Below, piece after piece: positions 1 to 8,796 of a stretch of DNA of 64,000 bases. The position numbers were made by a program, and so were the translations under genes. Position 1 is the first letter of the stretch; the number at the start of each line of letters is the position of its first letter. The stretch is from an uncultured Agathobacter sp. (GTDB taxonomy: Bacteria > Bacillota > Clostridia > Lachnospirales > Lachnospiraceae): assembly GCA_934307695.1 (NCBI GenBank), contig CAKRCS010000005.1, positions 131,675 to 195,674 of the forward strand. Direction: 5' to 3'. The notes under the pieces are model-generated. The model was not told the DNA's origin and ran no database searches. It saw only the letters and a list, made by a program, of their open reading frames with translations.

Positions 1-574
1 TATGCCGGATCAGACGGCGGCGGAGGAGGCAGAATACTATCTGGTGAGCTGCTTAAAGGAGAACAACTCCGTGGGCGGTGTTGTAGAGTGTGTGGTGACA
101 GGGCTTCCGGTCGGACTCGGCGATCCGGTTTTTGATAAGCTGGATGCCAATCTTGCCAAGGCAATCGTATCCATCGGCGCTGTGAAGGGCTTTGAGATCG
201 GGGACGGCTTTGCCGTGGCAAAGAGTACGGGACTTAACAACAACGATGCCTTTTATGTGGCGGAGAATGGAAAGATCGGAAAGCGGACAAACCATGCGGG
301 AGGTACGCTCGGCGGAATGAGCGACGGAACGCCGTTAGTATTCCGCGCGGCATTTAAACCGACACCATCCATTGCGGCAACGCAGCAGACGGTCAATAAG
401 AATGGCGAGGAGATTTCCATCCATATCAAGGGACGGCATGATCCGATCATTGTTCCGAGAGCGGTCGTTGTTGTGGAGGCAATGGCGGCAATCACGATCT
501 TAGATCTGCTGTTGTCCAACATGACTGCAAGAGTGGACAGAATTGTTGATTTTTATGATAAGAAAATGGAGTAA
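1..574 (+). CDS. aroC: Chorismate synthase, C-terminal part (cut by window edge)
   Basis: This is the C-terminal half of chorismate synthase, which converts 5-enolpyruvylshikimate-3-phosphate to chorismate with reduced FMN as the last step of the shikimate pathway. The visible 190 residues carry family blocks: a glycine-rich stretch GGVVECVVTGLPVGLG, then NHAGGTLGGMSDG and the FKPTPSI block, and GRHDPIIVPRAVVVVEAMAA near the end. The family is normally about 350-390 residues, so roughly half lies upstream of the window; the ATG at position 2 is probably internal. The stop is followed after 3 bp by the tgt start, so the two are likely co-transcribed. Identification is secure; the true start is not visible. 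Confidence 0.95.
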   Translation, partial: MPDQTAAEEAEYYLVSCLKENNSVGGVVECVVTGLPVGLGDPVFDKLDANLAKAIVSIGAVKGFEIGDGFAVAKSTGLNNNDAFYVAENGKIGKRTNHAGGTLGGMSDGTPLVFRAAFKPTPSIAATQQTVNKNGEEISIHIKGRHDPIIVPRAVVVVEAMAAITILDLLLSNMTARVDRIVDFYDKKME

Positions 575-577
575 TCT

Positions 578-1714
578 ATGGCAACATACGAATTGTTAAA
601 GCAGGAAGGGCGTGCCAAGCGCGGTGTTTTCCATACGGTGCATGGCGACATCCAGACCCCTGTATTTATGAATGTCGGTACGGTCGGCGCGATCAAGGGT
701 GCTGTATCGACACAGGATCTGAAAGAGATCAAATGTCAGGTGGAGCTGTCTAACACCTACCATCTGCATGTGCGCACCGGGGATAAGCTGATCAAGGAGG
801 TCGGCGGACTTCACAAGTTCATGGTATGGGACCGGCCGATCCTTACCGATTCCGGCGGATTTCAGGTGTTTTCCCTCGCGGGATTGCGCAAGATCAAGGA
901 GGAAGGTGTATACTTTAATTCCCATATCGATGGCGCAAAAATCTTCATGGGACCGGAGGAGAGCATGCAGATCCAGTCGAACCTCGGCTCGACGATCGCG
1001 ATGGCATTCGATGAGTGTCCGCCAAGCGTGGCAGACCGCAAATATGTGACCGATTCCGTGAACCGGACGGCACGCTGGCTGCAGCGCTGCAAGGATGAGA
1101 TGAAGCGCTTAAACGGTCTGGAGGATACCATCAACAGGGAGCAGCTTTTGTTTGGAATCAATCAGGGTGCGATCTACGAGGATATCCGTATCGATCATGC
1201 AAAGAGGATCGCGGAGCTGGAGCTTGACGGATATGCTGTCGGAGGTCTTGCTGTCGGCGAGACACATGAGCAGATGTACCACATCTTAGATGAGACGGTA
1301 CCGTATCTTCCACTGAAAAAGCCGACTTACCTGATGGGTGTCGGAACTCCGGCAAATATTCTGGAGGGCGTTGAGCGCGGAGTGGATTTCTTTGACTGCG
1401 TATATCCGAGCAGAAACGGACGCCACGGTCATGTATACACCAACCAGGGCAAGTTAAATTTGTTCAACCAGAAGTACGAAAAGGATATGAAGCCGATCGA
1501 GGAGGGCTGCCAGTGTCCGGCATGCAGGCATTACAGCCGCGCATATATCCGCCATCTGTTAAAGGCGAAGGAGATGCTCGGCATGCGTCTTTGCGTGCTG
1601 CACAACCTCTACTTCTACAACACGATGATGGAGGAAATCCGGGACGCACTTGACGAGGGGCGGTTCGCTTCCTACAAGCAGGAAAAGCTCTACGGAATGG
1701 GACAGATGTCATAA
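578..1714 (+). CDS. tgt: Queuine/preQ1 tRNA-ribosyltransferase
   Basis: Tgt exchanges guanine 34 in the anticodon of GUN tRNAs (Asp, Asn, His, Tyr) for preQ1. The 378-residue length is normal. Visible motifs are LTDSGGFQVFSL with the catalytic base Asp, the nucleophile block FDCVYPSRNGRHG, the glycine-rich AVGGLAVGE segment, and the C-terminal zinc site with three Cys (CQCPAC) followed by a His in VLHNLY. The ATG lies 3 bp after aroC, whose tail also supplies the weak ribosome site GGAGTAATCT. The gene is followed by its own downstream promoter for yajC. Other queuosine genes are not in the window. Confidence 0.97.
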   Translation: MATYELLKQEGRAKRGVFHTVHGDIQTPVFMNVGTVGAIKGAVSTQDLKEIKCQVELSNTYHLHVRTGDKLIKEVGGLHKFMVWDRPILTDSGGFQVFSLAGLRKIKEEGVYFNSHIDGAKIFMGPEESMQIQSNLGSTIAMAFDECPPSVADRKYVTDSVNRTARWLQRCKDEMKRLNGLEDTINREQLLFGINQGAIYEDIRIDHAKRIAELELDGYAVGGLAVGETHEQMYHILDETVPYLPLKKPTYLMGVGTPANILEGVERGVDFFDCVYPSRNGRHGHVYTNQGKLNLFNQKYEKDMKPIEEGCQCPACRHYSRAYIRHLLKAKEMLGMRLCVLHNLYFYNTMMEEIRDALDEGRFASYKQEKLYGMGQMS

Positions 1715-1741
1715 GTTTATGAACTCTTAAGAAATTAAGGC

Positions 1742-1770
1742 TTGCCCTTGCTTCTTAAGTTGTGTACAAT
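1742..1770 (+). promoter_or_regulatory. Predicted sigma70 promoter for yajC
   Basis: TTGCCC (1742-1747) and TACAAT (1765-1770) are separated by exactly 17 bp and sit about 30 bp upstream of the yajC start. Two TTAAG-type repeats lie just upstream (from 1726), and another TTAAG is in the spacer; a similar arrangement precedes the VanZ gene at 50.1 kb. This is by inspection only. Confidence 0.55.
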
Positions 1771-1802
1771 AGCAATAGTATTTTAATCAGGAGGAAAAAA
1801 GG

Positions 1803-2129
1803 ATGGGTTCATTATTATTATCGTCTGATGCTTCAGTCGGAACCGGTGCCAGCATGATTTCCATGATTATCTGGCTGGTAATCTTATTTGTATTCATGTA
1901 TTTTATCATGATACGTCCACAGAAGAAGGAACAGAAGAAGAAAGATCTCATGCTCAGTGAACTTGCAGTTGGAGATACCGTTCTTACGACAAGCGGATTT
2001 TACGGAACCGTCATTGATCTGGATGATGACATGGTTATCGTAGAGTTCGGAAGCAACAAGAACTGCCGTATCCCGATGCAGAAGGCAGCAATCTCTGCTG
2101 TTGAGAAGCCGGACGAAGCGACCGAATAA
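1803..2129 (+). CDS. yajC: Preprotein translocase subunit YajC
   Basis: YajC is the small auxiliary membrane subunit of the SecDF-YajC complex that supports protein export. The 108-residue product has one transmembrane helix at about residues 18-38 (MISMIIWLVILFVFMYFIMI), followed by the diagnostic IRPQKKEQKK stretch and a cytoplasmic domain with VGDTVLTTSGFYGTV. The start has a strong AGGAGGAAAAAGG site. tgt followed by yajC is a classic conserved bacterial order, and secD/secF often follow, but here a lipoprotein gene follows. A strong terminator closes the gene. Confidence 0.95.
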   Translation: MGSLLLSSDASVGTGASMISMIIWLVILFVFMYFIMIRPQKKEQKKKDLMLSELAVGDTVLTTSGFYGTVIDLDDDMVIVEFGSNKNCRIPMQKAAISAVEKPDEATE

Positions 2130-2138
2130 AGCTTTTTA

Positions 2139-2168
2139 TCCTCTGGCATGCGCCAGAGGATTTTTTTT
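2139..2168 (+). terminator. Rho-independent terminator after yajC
   Basis: Nine-base-pair stem TCCTCTGGC / GCCAGAGGA with a four-base loop, followed directly by eight T residues. Confidence 0.9.
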
Positions 2169-2221
2169 GAAATAATGGATAAGATATGGATAACAAAATA
2201 TCAGCAAAAGGAGATTTTACC

Positions 2222-2824
2222 ATGAAAAAGAAACTTATAGCAGCAATGCTTACCGCAGGAATGTGTCTTTCACTTGTCGCATGTGGAACAAATAATGCGG
2301 CAGACAATAACACAGAGACCGAGAATGTTGCAGATACAGAGGTGACACCGACCGAGAGCAACACGGAGGATACCGGCGTGGACACTCCGGCAGAGGAGAA
2401 CTCAGCCACAGGTGAGGATCAGGCTTCTCTCGGACAGTCTCTGTACAATATGTTTGTAAATATCGTATCCGAGAACCCGGATGCCACATCCGCAGATATC
2501 GCAAGTGAACTGATAAACAGTGATATGATCGAGTTTTCCGGAGATACGATGGCGGTTGAGCCGGGGCTTTTAACCGGCTTTGGCAACGAGGAGATTACCG
2601 GATTTGAGGATGGAACCATGTTTGCACCGATTATCGGATCAATCCCGTTTGTCGGATATATCTTTACCCTTGGGGATGATACGGATGTGGATTCTTTTAA
2701 GCAGATGCTTTCCGACAGTGCAAATCCGCGCTGGAATATCTGCACGGAAGCAGATGAGACCGTCACCGAGAATGTCGGCAACAAGGTATTTTTCGTGATG
2801 TGTCCGATCTCATTTGAGGATTAA
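2222..2824 (+). CDS. Putative lipoprotein of unknown function
   Basis: The product is about 200 residues with a lipoprotein signal: MKKK, a hydrophobic core, and the lipobox LVAC, so lipidation is expected at the Cys about 20 residues in. A Thr/Glu/Asn-rich low-complexity linker (about residues 22-70) follows, typical of a spacer between membrane anchor and folded domain. The C-terminal 120 residues form an acidic domain that I do not assign to a family. An earlier in-frame ATG at 2186 exists, but the start at 2222 is preferred because AAAGGAG lies upstream and the signal peptide begins there. The next gene starts 8 bp after the stop, so the two likely form an operon and may act together at the cell surface. 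Confidence 0.75.
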   Translation: MKKKLIAAMLTAGMCLSLVACGTNNAADNNTETENVADTEVTPTESNTEDTGVDTPAEENSATGEDQASLGQSLYNMFVNIVSENPDATSADIASELINSDMIEFSGDTMAVEPGLLTGFGNEEITGFEDGTMFAPIIGSIPFVGYIFTLGDDTDVDSFKQMLSDSANPRWNICTEADETVTENVGNKVFFVMCPISFED

Positions 2825-2832
2825 TTACGTTT

Positions 2833-3774
2833 ATGGGATGGGCAGATGGCAGGAAACGGTGGCTGCCGGTTATCGTGACCGCAATACTGGCAGTGTGTGT
2901 GGTGGGGGCAGGAATCTTCTACGCAGGCACACACAGGAAGGTAAAGGAAGGCGAGATCTATCTGGCACAGGGACATCTTACCAGAATGGAAGCTCCGCTA
3001 AACGACAAGATGGTCGCACATGCCTCGCGGCTGTTTAACGAGGTCTATGAGAGCTATCTCAAGCCGGAACAGATCACGCCATATCTGGCGGTCATCCCGG
3101 ATAAGAATTACTATCTGACGGAGGATAAGCAGGAGAGAGCCTTGGACTACGAGGCTCTTGTCCGCGCTTACACAGAGGCAAATCCTTATATGACATATCT
3201 TGATATCACGCAGCTTCTGACGATCTCGGATTATTACATTACGGATTCCCACTGGCGGCAGGAGGATATCACGGATGTTGCGGATTTTCTTGCAGAGCAG
3301 ATGGGAGCAACCTTAGATGACGAGTACAGGCTGACGAAGCTGGACGAGCCGTTTTACGGTGCCTATTATGAGGACGGCGAGAACCGTGTCAGTCCGGATA
3401 CGATCTGCTATCTGGACAGTGATCTGCTGGAAAGCTGTACGGTGACGGATATCGGGGAGGGAAAGCCGCTCGCCATATATGATGTCGAAAAGGCGAAAGA
3501 GGACTTTGCGTATGACCTTTTCCTATCCGGGACGGTCGCGCTGCTCTCTATCGACAATCCGAATGCGACGAGCGATAAGCGGCTGATCATTTTCCGGGAC
3601 TCCTATGCGAGCAGTCTTGCACCCCTATTGGTGTCGGGCTATCGGCAGATCGTGATGATTGATATCCGCTATGTGCAGAGCAAAGTGCTTGGAGAGCTTG
3701 TCGATTTTTCCGATGCGGATGTGCTGTTTTTGTATAGCACGCTGCTTTTGAACAACAGCATGGGAATGAAATAA
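2833..3774 (+). CDS. DHHW-type membrane-anchored SGNH/AlgX-like protein
   Basis: This 313-residue protein has an N-terminal membrane anchor (about residues 11-31) and an extracellular domain resembling the DHHW/AlgX-like SGNH family, associated with exopolysaccharide or cell-wall modification. The supporting features are the TDSHW segment near residue 137, which matches the Asp-x-His-Trp signature, and a late FRDSYASSLAPLL block with the Asp-Ser pair typical of these hydrolase-like folds. An MBOAT acyltransferase, the common partner, is not present here. It follows the lipoprotein gene with an 8-bp gap. The family assignment is from motif recognition only and the substrate is unknown. Confidence 0.65.
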   Translation: MGWADGRKRWLPVIVTAILAVCVVGAGIFYAGTHRKVKEGEIYLAQGHLTRMEAPLNDKMVAHASRLFNEVYESYLKPEQITPYLAVIPDKNYYLTEDKQERALDYEALVRAYTEANPYMTYLDITQLLTISDYYITDSHWRQEDITDVADFLAEQMGATLDDEYRLTKLDEPFYGAYYEDGENRVSPDTICYLDSDLLESCTVTDIGEGKPLAIYDVEKAKEDFAYDLFLSGTVALLSIDNPNATSDKRLIIFRDSYASSLAPLLVSGYRQIVMIDIRYVQSKVLGELVDFSDADVLFLYSTLLLNNSMGMK

Positions 3775-3808
3775 AACGATAAAGGAGCAGTTTGTCGGAA
3801 TTTCTATC

Positions 3809-4105
3809 TTGACATTTTGCCGTTCTTATGAAAAAATGTCTTTACATGCGATGAGCAGAATAGTAGGCATAGCGGAGCCCACAGAGAGGAAACATCTGGT
3901 GCGAGTTTCCGGCAGAAGGTATGTCGAACCGGCCTGTGAGCAGTGCAGGGATGAACCTGTACCGGAGGTCCCCGTTATCATGGACAGGCAGCCGTAGAAA
4001 CGGATTGCGCAGAGTGCAGAGCTGTAAGAACAGCCTGAATTTAGGTGGTAACACGGATACGTTTGTATTCGCCCTAAGTCATTTGTTTGGCTTAGGGCTT
4101 TTTAT
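3809..4105 (+). promoter_or_regulatory. Proline T-box leader of proS, with terminator
   Basis: A T-box riboswitch senses uncharged tRNA and lets transcription continue into a synthetase gene. Seen here are a TTGACA hexamer at 3809-3814, the Stem I core CACAGAGAGGAAA and GGTGCGAG near 3880-3905, the antiterminator T-box sequence TTAGGTGGTAACACGG at about 4041-4056, and the competing terminator GCCCTAAG (4071-4078) with CTTAGGGC (4091-4098) followed by a T-run. In the expected specifier loop (GTCGAACCGGCCTGTGAG) the triplet CCG at 3929-3931 is a Pro codon, which agrees with proS downstream. The leader is certain in type; the exact specifier triplet is inferred. Confidence 0.9.
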
Positions 4106-4157
4106 TTTATAGAAAAAATATTTTCCTATAAAATAAAAATGCTCCGCAAGGATGCGA

Positions 4158-4197
4158 CCCGTGTGGAGTTGAAGATGCACTTGCGTGCCCACACGGG
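4158..4197 (+). repeat. Palindromic intergenic repeat, copy 1
   Basis: A 40-bp hairpin element has outer arms CCCGTGTGG (4158-4166) and CCACACGGG (4189-4197), and an inner GCAC-TTGC-GTGC hairpin at 4177-4188. A 39-bp inverted copy with one mismatch lies at 58315-58353. The copies sit in unrelated intergenic regions, which suggests a dispersed REP-like element. Confidence 0.85.
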
Positions 4198-4202
4198 CGC
4201 GC

Positions 4203-4230
4203 AAAGAGTCAGCAAGTGACTCTTTGATTT
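4203..4230 (+). terminator. Second hairpin with T-run before proS
   Basis: AAAGAGTCA / TGACTCTTT form a nine-base-pair stem with a five-base loop, followed by GATTTTT. It lies between the T-box terminator and the proS start, so it could be an extra attenuation step or part of the palindromic repeat insertion. Confidence 0.55.
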
Positions 4231-4265
4231 TTATGAAGGTTTTAGAGCAGGAAGGGAGAAAAATC

Positions 4266-5996
4266 ATGAAAGTAGCAAATTTAGTAGGATCAAGATTCAA
4301 GGAGAGACCGGCAGACTGCGTGATCGACAGCCATGCACTTATGGTAAGAGGCGGCTATATCAAGTATGTCAGCAACGGTATCTTTTCCGAGTTTCCGACC
4401 ATGAGAAGGGTGACCAGAAAAATCGAGGAGATCATCCGTCAGGAGATGGATGCGATCGACGGACAGGAAGTGCTGTTCCCGGTTGTACTTCCTGCAGATC
4501 TGTGGGATGAGTCCGGCAGATATGAATCCGTAGGAAGTGAGCTTCTTCGTTTTACCGACCGCAATAAGGCACGCATGGTACTTGGAATGACACATGAGGA
4601 AGCAGCGGTACAGCTTGTGCGCGACTATGCACAGAGCTACACCAAGTATCCGTTTATGATCTATCAGCTCCAGCGCAAGTTCCGTGACGAGGCAAGACCG
4701 CGTGCAGGAATGATCCGTGTAAGGGAGTTCACCATGAAGGACGCATATTCCTTCCACACCTCACAGGAGGATCTGGAGGCTTATTACAAGGTATGCTATG
4801 ACGCATACAATCGTATTTTCCGCCGCGCAGGCGCACCGGAGGTTATCACGGTCGCATCCGATTCCGGTATGATGGGTGGAAATCTGTCCCATGAGTATAT
4901 GCTTCTTACCCCGGTCGGAGAGGACAGCATCGTCATCTGCGAATCCTGCGACTACCGCGCGAACATGGAAGCTGCAGCAAACCATATGGTCAATGAAAAT
5001 AACGAGGCAACCGCAGAGCTTTCCTGCGTGGAGACTCCACACTGCAAGACGATCGAGGCTGTCTGTGATTTCTTAAAGAGCGATGTCAAGAACTCCTGCA
5101 AGGCTGTCGTATACCAGAAGAACTCTGACGACAAGTTCGTGGTAGCATTTGTCCGCGGCGATTATGAGGTCAATGAGACAAAGCTCCGCAATCTGGTCGG
5201 AGAGGATATCCACGCAGCAGACATCACAGAGAATGATCCGCTTGTTGCAGGCTATATCGGACCGTTCGGGCTTTCCGGGGAAGTAGAATATTACATTGAT
5301 GTGACACTTAAGAATATCGGAAACCTTGTAGCAGGCGCGAACAAGGAGGGCTACCACTATACAGGACTGAACCTTGAGCGTGAACTGGGAAATGTAGAGT
5401 ACGTTGACATCACAAAGGTAAAAGAGGGAAATGTCTGCCCATGCTGCGGCAAAAAGACCATCACCATCAAGCGTGGTATCGAGGTCGGCAATATCTTCCA
5501 GCTCGGCACCAAGTATACAAAGAGCATGAACATGACATATGTGGATGAGAACGGCAAGCAGCAGTATCCGATCATGGGCTGCTACGGAATCGGTGTCGGC
5601 AGACTTGCAGCATCCATCTGTGAGGCACACCATGATGAGTACGGTCCGATCTGGCCGATCTCAATCGCACCGTGGGAGATCGAGATCTGCTGCCTGCGTG
5701 TGGATGATGAGGAGACCAAGAAGGTAGCGGATGATCTGTATACAAAGATGTCAGCTTCCGGTGCAGATGTGATCTATGACGACCGCGAGGGTGTCCGTCC
5801 GGGCGCAATGTTCTCCGATGCAGACCTGATCGGCGCTCCGATCCGCATCGTTGTAAGTCCGAGAAACTTAAAGGACAATGTGGTTGAGGTCAAGACACGC
5901 GATAAGTCCGTAGATGTGACCGTTCCGGTAGATCAGGTAATGGAATATGTGCGCGATCTCCGTGAGAAGCTGTTTCAGGCAATCGCAGAAGCATAG
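4266..5996 (+). CDS. proS: Prolyl-tRNA synthetase (bacterial type, with editing domain)
   Basis: ProS charges tRNA-Pro. The 576-residue length and the order of parts fit the bacterial ProS type: class II catalytic motifs (motif 2 near FRDEARPRAGMIRVREFTMKDAYSFH), a YbaK-like INS editing insertion at about residues 225-385 (CKAVVYQKNSDDKFVVAFVRGD, IGPFGLSG), motif 3 with GCYGIGVGRLAA, and a C-terminal anticodon-binding domain. A longer reading from 4185 would run through the repeat and hairpin; the start at 4266 is chosen because GGAAGGGAG precedes it and MKVANLVGSRFKERP matches the family N-terminus. Expression should be controlled by the upstream T-box. Confidence 0.97.
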   Translation: MKVANLVGSRFKERPADCVIDSHALMVRGGYIKYVSNGIFSEFPTMRRVTRKIEEIIRQEMDAIDGQEVLFPVVLPADLWDESGRYESVGSELLRFTDRNKARMVLGMTHEEAAVQLVRDYAQSYTKYPFMIYQLQRKFRDEARPRAGMIRVREFTMKDAYSFHTSQEDLEAYYKVCYDAYNRIFRRAGAPEVITVASDSGMMGGNLSHEYMLLTPVGEDSIVICESCDYRANMEAAANHMVNENNEATAELSCVETPHCKTIEAVCDFLKSDVKNSCKAVVYQKNSDDKFVVAFVRGDYEVNETKLRNLVGEDIHAADITENDPLVAGYIGPFGLSGEVEYYIDVTLKNIGNLVAGANKEGYHYTGLNLERELGNVEYVDITKVKEGNVCPCCGKKTITIKRGIEVGNIFQLGTKYTKSMNMTYVDENGKQQYPIMGCYGIGVGRLAASICEAHHDEYGPIWPISIAPWEIEICCLRVDDEETKKVADDLYTKMSASGADVIYDDREGVRPGAMFSDADLIGAPIRIVVSPRNLKDNVVEVKTRDKSVDVTVPVDQVMEYVRDLREKLFQAIAEA

Positions 5997-6041
5997 TCTT
6001 ACAGAACGCCCACAGAGGGGAAAAGAAAGGAAAGAGACTAC

Positions 6042-6749
6042 ATGAAATACAAGGCAATCTTATTCGATATGGATGGAACCCTGCTTCCGATGGATATGGA
6101 AGCCTTTACCAAGGGATATTTTAAGGGACTTTCCGCGAAGCTCGCAAAGTACGGCATCGAGCCGGAGGCGCTGGTTCAGGCGGTATGGACCGGCACAAAG
6201 GCGATGGTAAAAAATGACGGAACCTGCTCGAATGAGACTGCATTCTGGCGTGTGTTTGAGCAGACGACCGGGCTTAAGATGGAGCAGGTCAATCCAGACT
6301 GCATCGATTTTTACGGGAATGAATTTGAAGCAGCAAAGGCATATACCGGGGAAAATCCGCTTGCAGTCGAAGCAGTCCGCATCGCGCACGAAAAGGCAGA
6401 TAAGGTGGTGCTCGCAACAAATCCTATTTTCCCGCTTGTGGGGCAGAAAACGAGAATGGGCTGGGTAGGGCTTTGCCCGAAGGATTTTGACCTTGTTACA
6501 AGCTATGAATCCGACGGCTACTGCAAGCCCAACCCATCGTATTTTCTATCGATCTGTGAACGTCTGGACATCAAGCCGCAGGAATGCCTTCTGATCGGAA
6601 ATGATGAGGGCGAGGATATGTACGCGGGAACATTAGCCGGACTGGACTGCTATCTGGTAACAGACTGCCGGATCGACAACCTGGAGCATCCGTGGAACGG
6701 AAAGCAGGGAACCTTTGCGGAAATGGTGGATATGTTAGCGGGATTATAG
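6042..6749 (+). CDS. HAD-superfamily phosphatase
   Basis: This is a 235-residue haloacid dehalogenase-type hydrolase. Motif I is FDMDGTLL with the nucleophile Asp9 and acid/base Asp11; motif II is LATNP around residue 125; a conserved Lys occurs in CKPNPSYF, and motif IV is IGNDEGEDMYAG. The cap region between motifs I and II is helical. These proteins dephosphorylate small metabolites, but the substrate cannot be read from sequence. It has a good AAGGAAAGAG site and follows proS by 45 bp without a visible terminator, so it may be read through from the proS transcript. Confidence 0.85.
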   Translation: MKYKAILFDMDGTLLPMDMEAFTKGYFKGLSAKLAKYGIEPEALVQAVWTGTKAMVKNDGTCSNETAFWRVFEQTTGLKMEQVNPDCIDFYGNEFEAAKAYTGENPLAVEAVRIAHEKADKVVLATNPIFPLVGQKTRMGWVGLCPKDFDLVTSYESDGYCKPNPSYFLSICERLDIKPQECLLIGNDEGEDMYAGTLAGLDCYLVTDCRIDNLEHPWNGKQGTFAEMVDMLAGL

Positions 6750-6751
6750 GA

Positions 6752-8560
6752 ATGAATGCAAATTCAATCATAGGAAGTGTAATCAAAGATACAAGAGAAC
6801 GAAATGGCATCAGTCAGGATACTCTTTGCAGGGGGCTTTGCTCCCGCACGTTTTTGGCGCGTGTGGAGGCAGGCGAGAGAGAATGCGAGAAGATCCTGAC
6901 CGATGCTTTTTTGCAACGCGCCGGTGTGGCGGCGGATCGCTTCAGCTATATGGCAGACCCGGAGGAACAGGTCGTTTTGATCTGCCGGGAAAAGATGTAT
7001 GACGTGGTAGAGAAAAATAATGTGGCATGGGCTAAGAAGGCTTTTGTCAAGTATAAGAAGCTGACTACGCAAAAGAACAAGCTGCACGGGCAGATCCTTC
7101 TGTACTATCAGGCAGTGCTCGACTGGCAGAATAAAAAGCCGATGGATGGGATCATGGAAATGCTCGATGAAGCGTGGAAAATCTCACATCCGGGAGAACC
7201 GATGTTTGAAAATGACGGAAAGGTACTGTCTTTGACCGAGCTTAGCATTGCGATGATGCGGGCGCGTGCGATCGAGGACAGCGGAGATGTCCAAACGGCA
7301 AAGCATTGTTATGAGAGCCTGTTGCAGTACATGGATAAGCTTTTTGAACAGCGGGATGCTGCGAGGATCTATCCGCAGATCGCATACCGGCTGACCAATA
7401 TCTACTTGCAAAGTGGACATACCGGAGAAGCACTGGCGCTTGCGCAGCGGATGATCAGACTCCTGCGGGAGCAGGCACGGATGAGCTATATCCGTTTTTT
7501 CCTGTCGATTGTTGAGAAGTACGGCGACCTCAGCCCATCCGAAAAGGATTTCGTGGGGAAGGCGTGTGAAGGAATCCGATGGCTGTATGAACGGTTTGCG
7601 GTGGAAGAGTGGCGCTGGGAATGGGATGTTTCTTTTTCCATGAGTGAGTATTTCCTGTGCGGAAAGGCTATCCGGGCGAGACGGGAGACTCTCGGCATGT
7701 CACAGGAGGAACTGGCAGATGGCATCTGTGATCCGGTAACGATATCCAGAATTGAATGCGGGCGTGTTGCACCGAAGCGGAAGAACTTCGTGGCGCTGAT
7801 GCAGAAGGTAGGACTGACTGGATGTGGGTATGATACACAGTTACCGATAAGATCTTTGCCGGTATTGAGGGTGGCAACTAAAATAAAACTTTTATTAAAT
7901 CAAGAAAAATCAAAGGAAGCCGAGCCTGTTATTGAACAGTTGGATACAATGCTTGAAAATCCAAATAAGCATGAGAAACAATTTCTTCTAAATGCTAAAA
8001 CGACTGCGCAGGGGAATATGAAATTGATTTCGTGGGAACAGAGACGGGATATGCAGGCAGAGGCGCTGCACCTAACAACGCCTACTTTACCGCTTGATAA
8101 ATTAGAAAAGTGGTTTTTCTCAGAAGGTGAAATGGGATGTATGCTATCACTGGCACATGCAGAGGATAGACTTGGTAATCGGGAACCATATATTAAGTTG
8201 CTTTATGCAATAAAAGAACAATATGAACTTAATTTTTTAGGCGTGCAACATTATGCAAGACATTATGAAGGTGTGTGCCGTGAACTTGGAGATATTCTTG
8301 GAAATAATGAAGAATATGAGGAGGGAATACGAATTGAAATTAACGGTATAAGATGTGCTCTCAAAGCAAATTCCGAACCAATTTTAAGCACAATGCTTTA
8401 TGATTGTGGGTGGAATATGGAGCATTTATGGAGGTTCGGAATTTATTCGAGAGAAGAAAGTTTACAGTATATGGAGACTTCTTACAATCTTAAGCGGCTT
8501 TTCGGTGCTATTAATGAAAGCGAGTTTATAAGAAATCATATTGAAAAGATATACTCGTAA
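6752..8560 (+). CDS. Two-HTH (XRE) regulator with TPR-like repeats
   Basis: The 602-residue product has an XRE-type helix-turn-helix at about residues 5-65 (IKDTRERNGISQDTLCRGLCSRTFLARVEAG), a long helical region, a second XRE HTH at about 303-365 (IRARRETLGMSQEELADG, TISRIECGR), and a C-terminal helical region. Such HTH plus TPR-like proteins resemble RRNPP-type peptide-sensing regulators, but two HTH domains in one chain are unusual. The start at 6752 is chosen over 6692 because it begins just before the HTH; it lies 2 bp after the previous stop with only a weak ribosome site. From about 7870 the codons turn strongly AT-rich, like the lanthipeptide island downstream, so the gene may be a recombinant at the island edge. 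Control of the peptide gene at 9028 is an inference. Confidence 0.75.
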   Translation: MNANSIIGSVIKDTRERNGISQDTLCRGLCSRTFLARVEAGERECEKILTDAFLQRAGVAADRFSYMADPEEQVVLICREKMYDVVEKNNVAWAKKAFVKYKKLTTQKNKLHGQILLYYQAVLDWQNKKPMDGIMEMLDEAWKISHPGEPMFENDGKVLSLTELSIAMMRARAIEDSGDVQTAKHCYESLLQYMDKLFEQRDAARIYPQIAYRLTNIYLQSGHTGEALALAQRMIRLLREQARMSYIRFFLSIVEKYGDLSPSEKDFVGKACEGIRWLYERFAVEEWRWEWDVSFSMSEYFLCGKAIRARRETLGMSQEELADGICDPVTISRIECGRVAPKRKNFVALMQKVGLTGCGYDTQLPIRSLPVLRVATKIKLLLNQEKSKEAEPVIEQLDTMLENPNKHEKQFLLNAKTTAQGNMKLISWEQRRDMQAEALHLTTPTLPLDKLEKWFFSEGEMGCMLSLAHAEDRLGNREPYIKLLYAIKEQYELNFLGVQHYARHYEGVCRELGDILGNNEEYEEGIRIEINGIRCALKANSEPILSTMLYDCGWNMEHLWRFGIYSREESLQYMETSYNLKRLFGAINESEFIRNHIEKIYS

Positions 8561-8796
8561 GTGACTAATTGCAGAAATGCTCATTATCATAGTCAGAATA
8601 AACTTGTATACCGAATAGGTTGGTAAAGTAATCCGAAAATGATTTTGTTGTTCCAAATAACAATACCCCAGTGAGTAAAATAACCATACATTTGCGCGTG
8701 AATTTTTTCATTTTCTATATTTCCTTTCGTCTTTTGTATTTGGAGATGTAAATCCCCTTGTTTGTAGTTGTAATGATACGGATAAAAAATGAATAA

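Noticed and set aside
3809..4112. Several open frames inside the proS leader
   Set aside because: The region is a T-box RNA with clear conserved elements; the frames are accidental.
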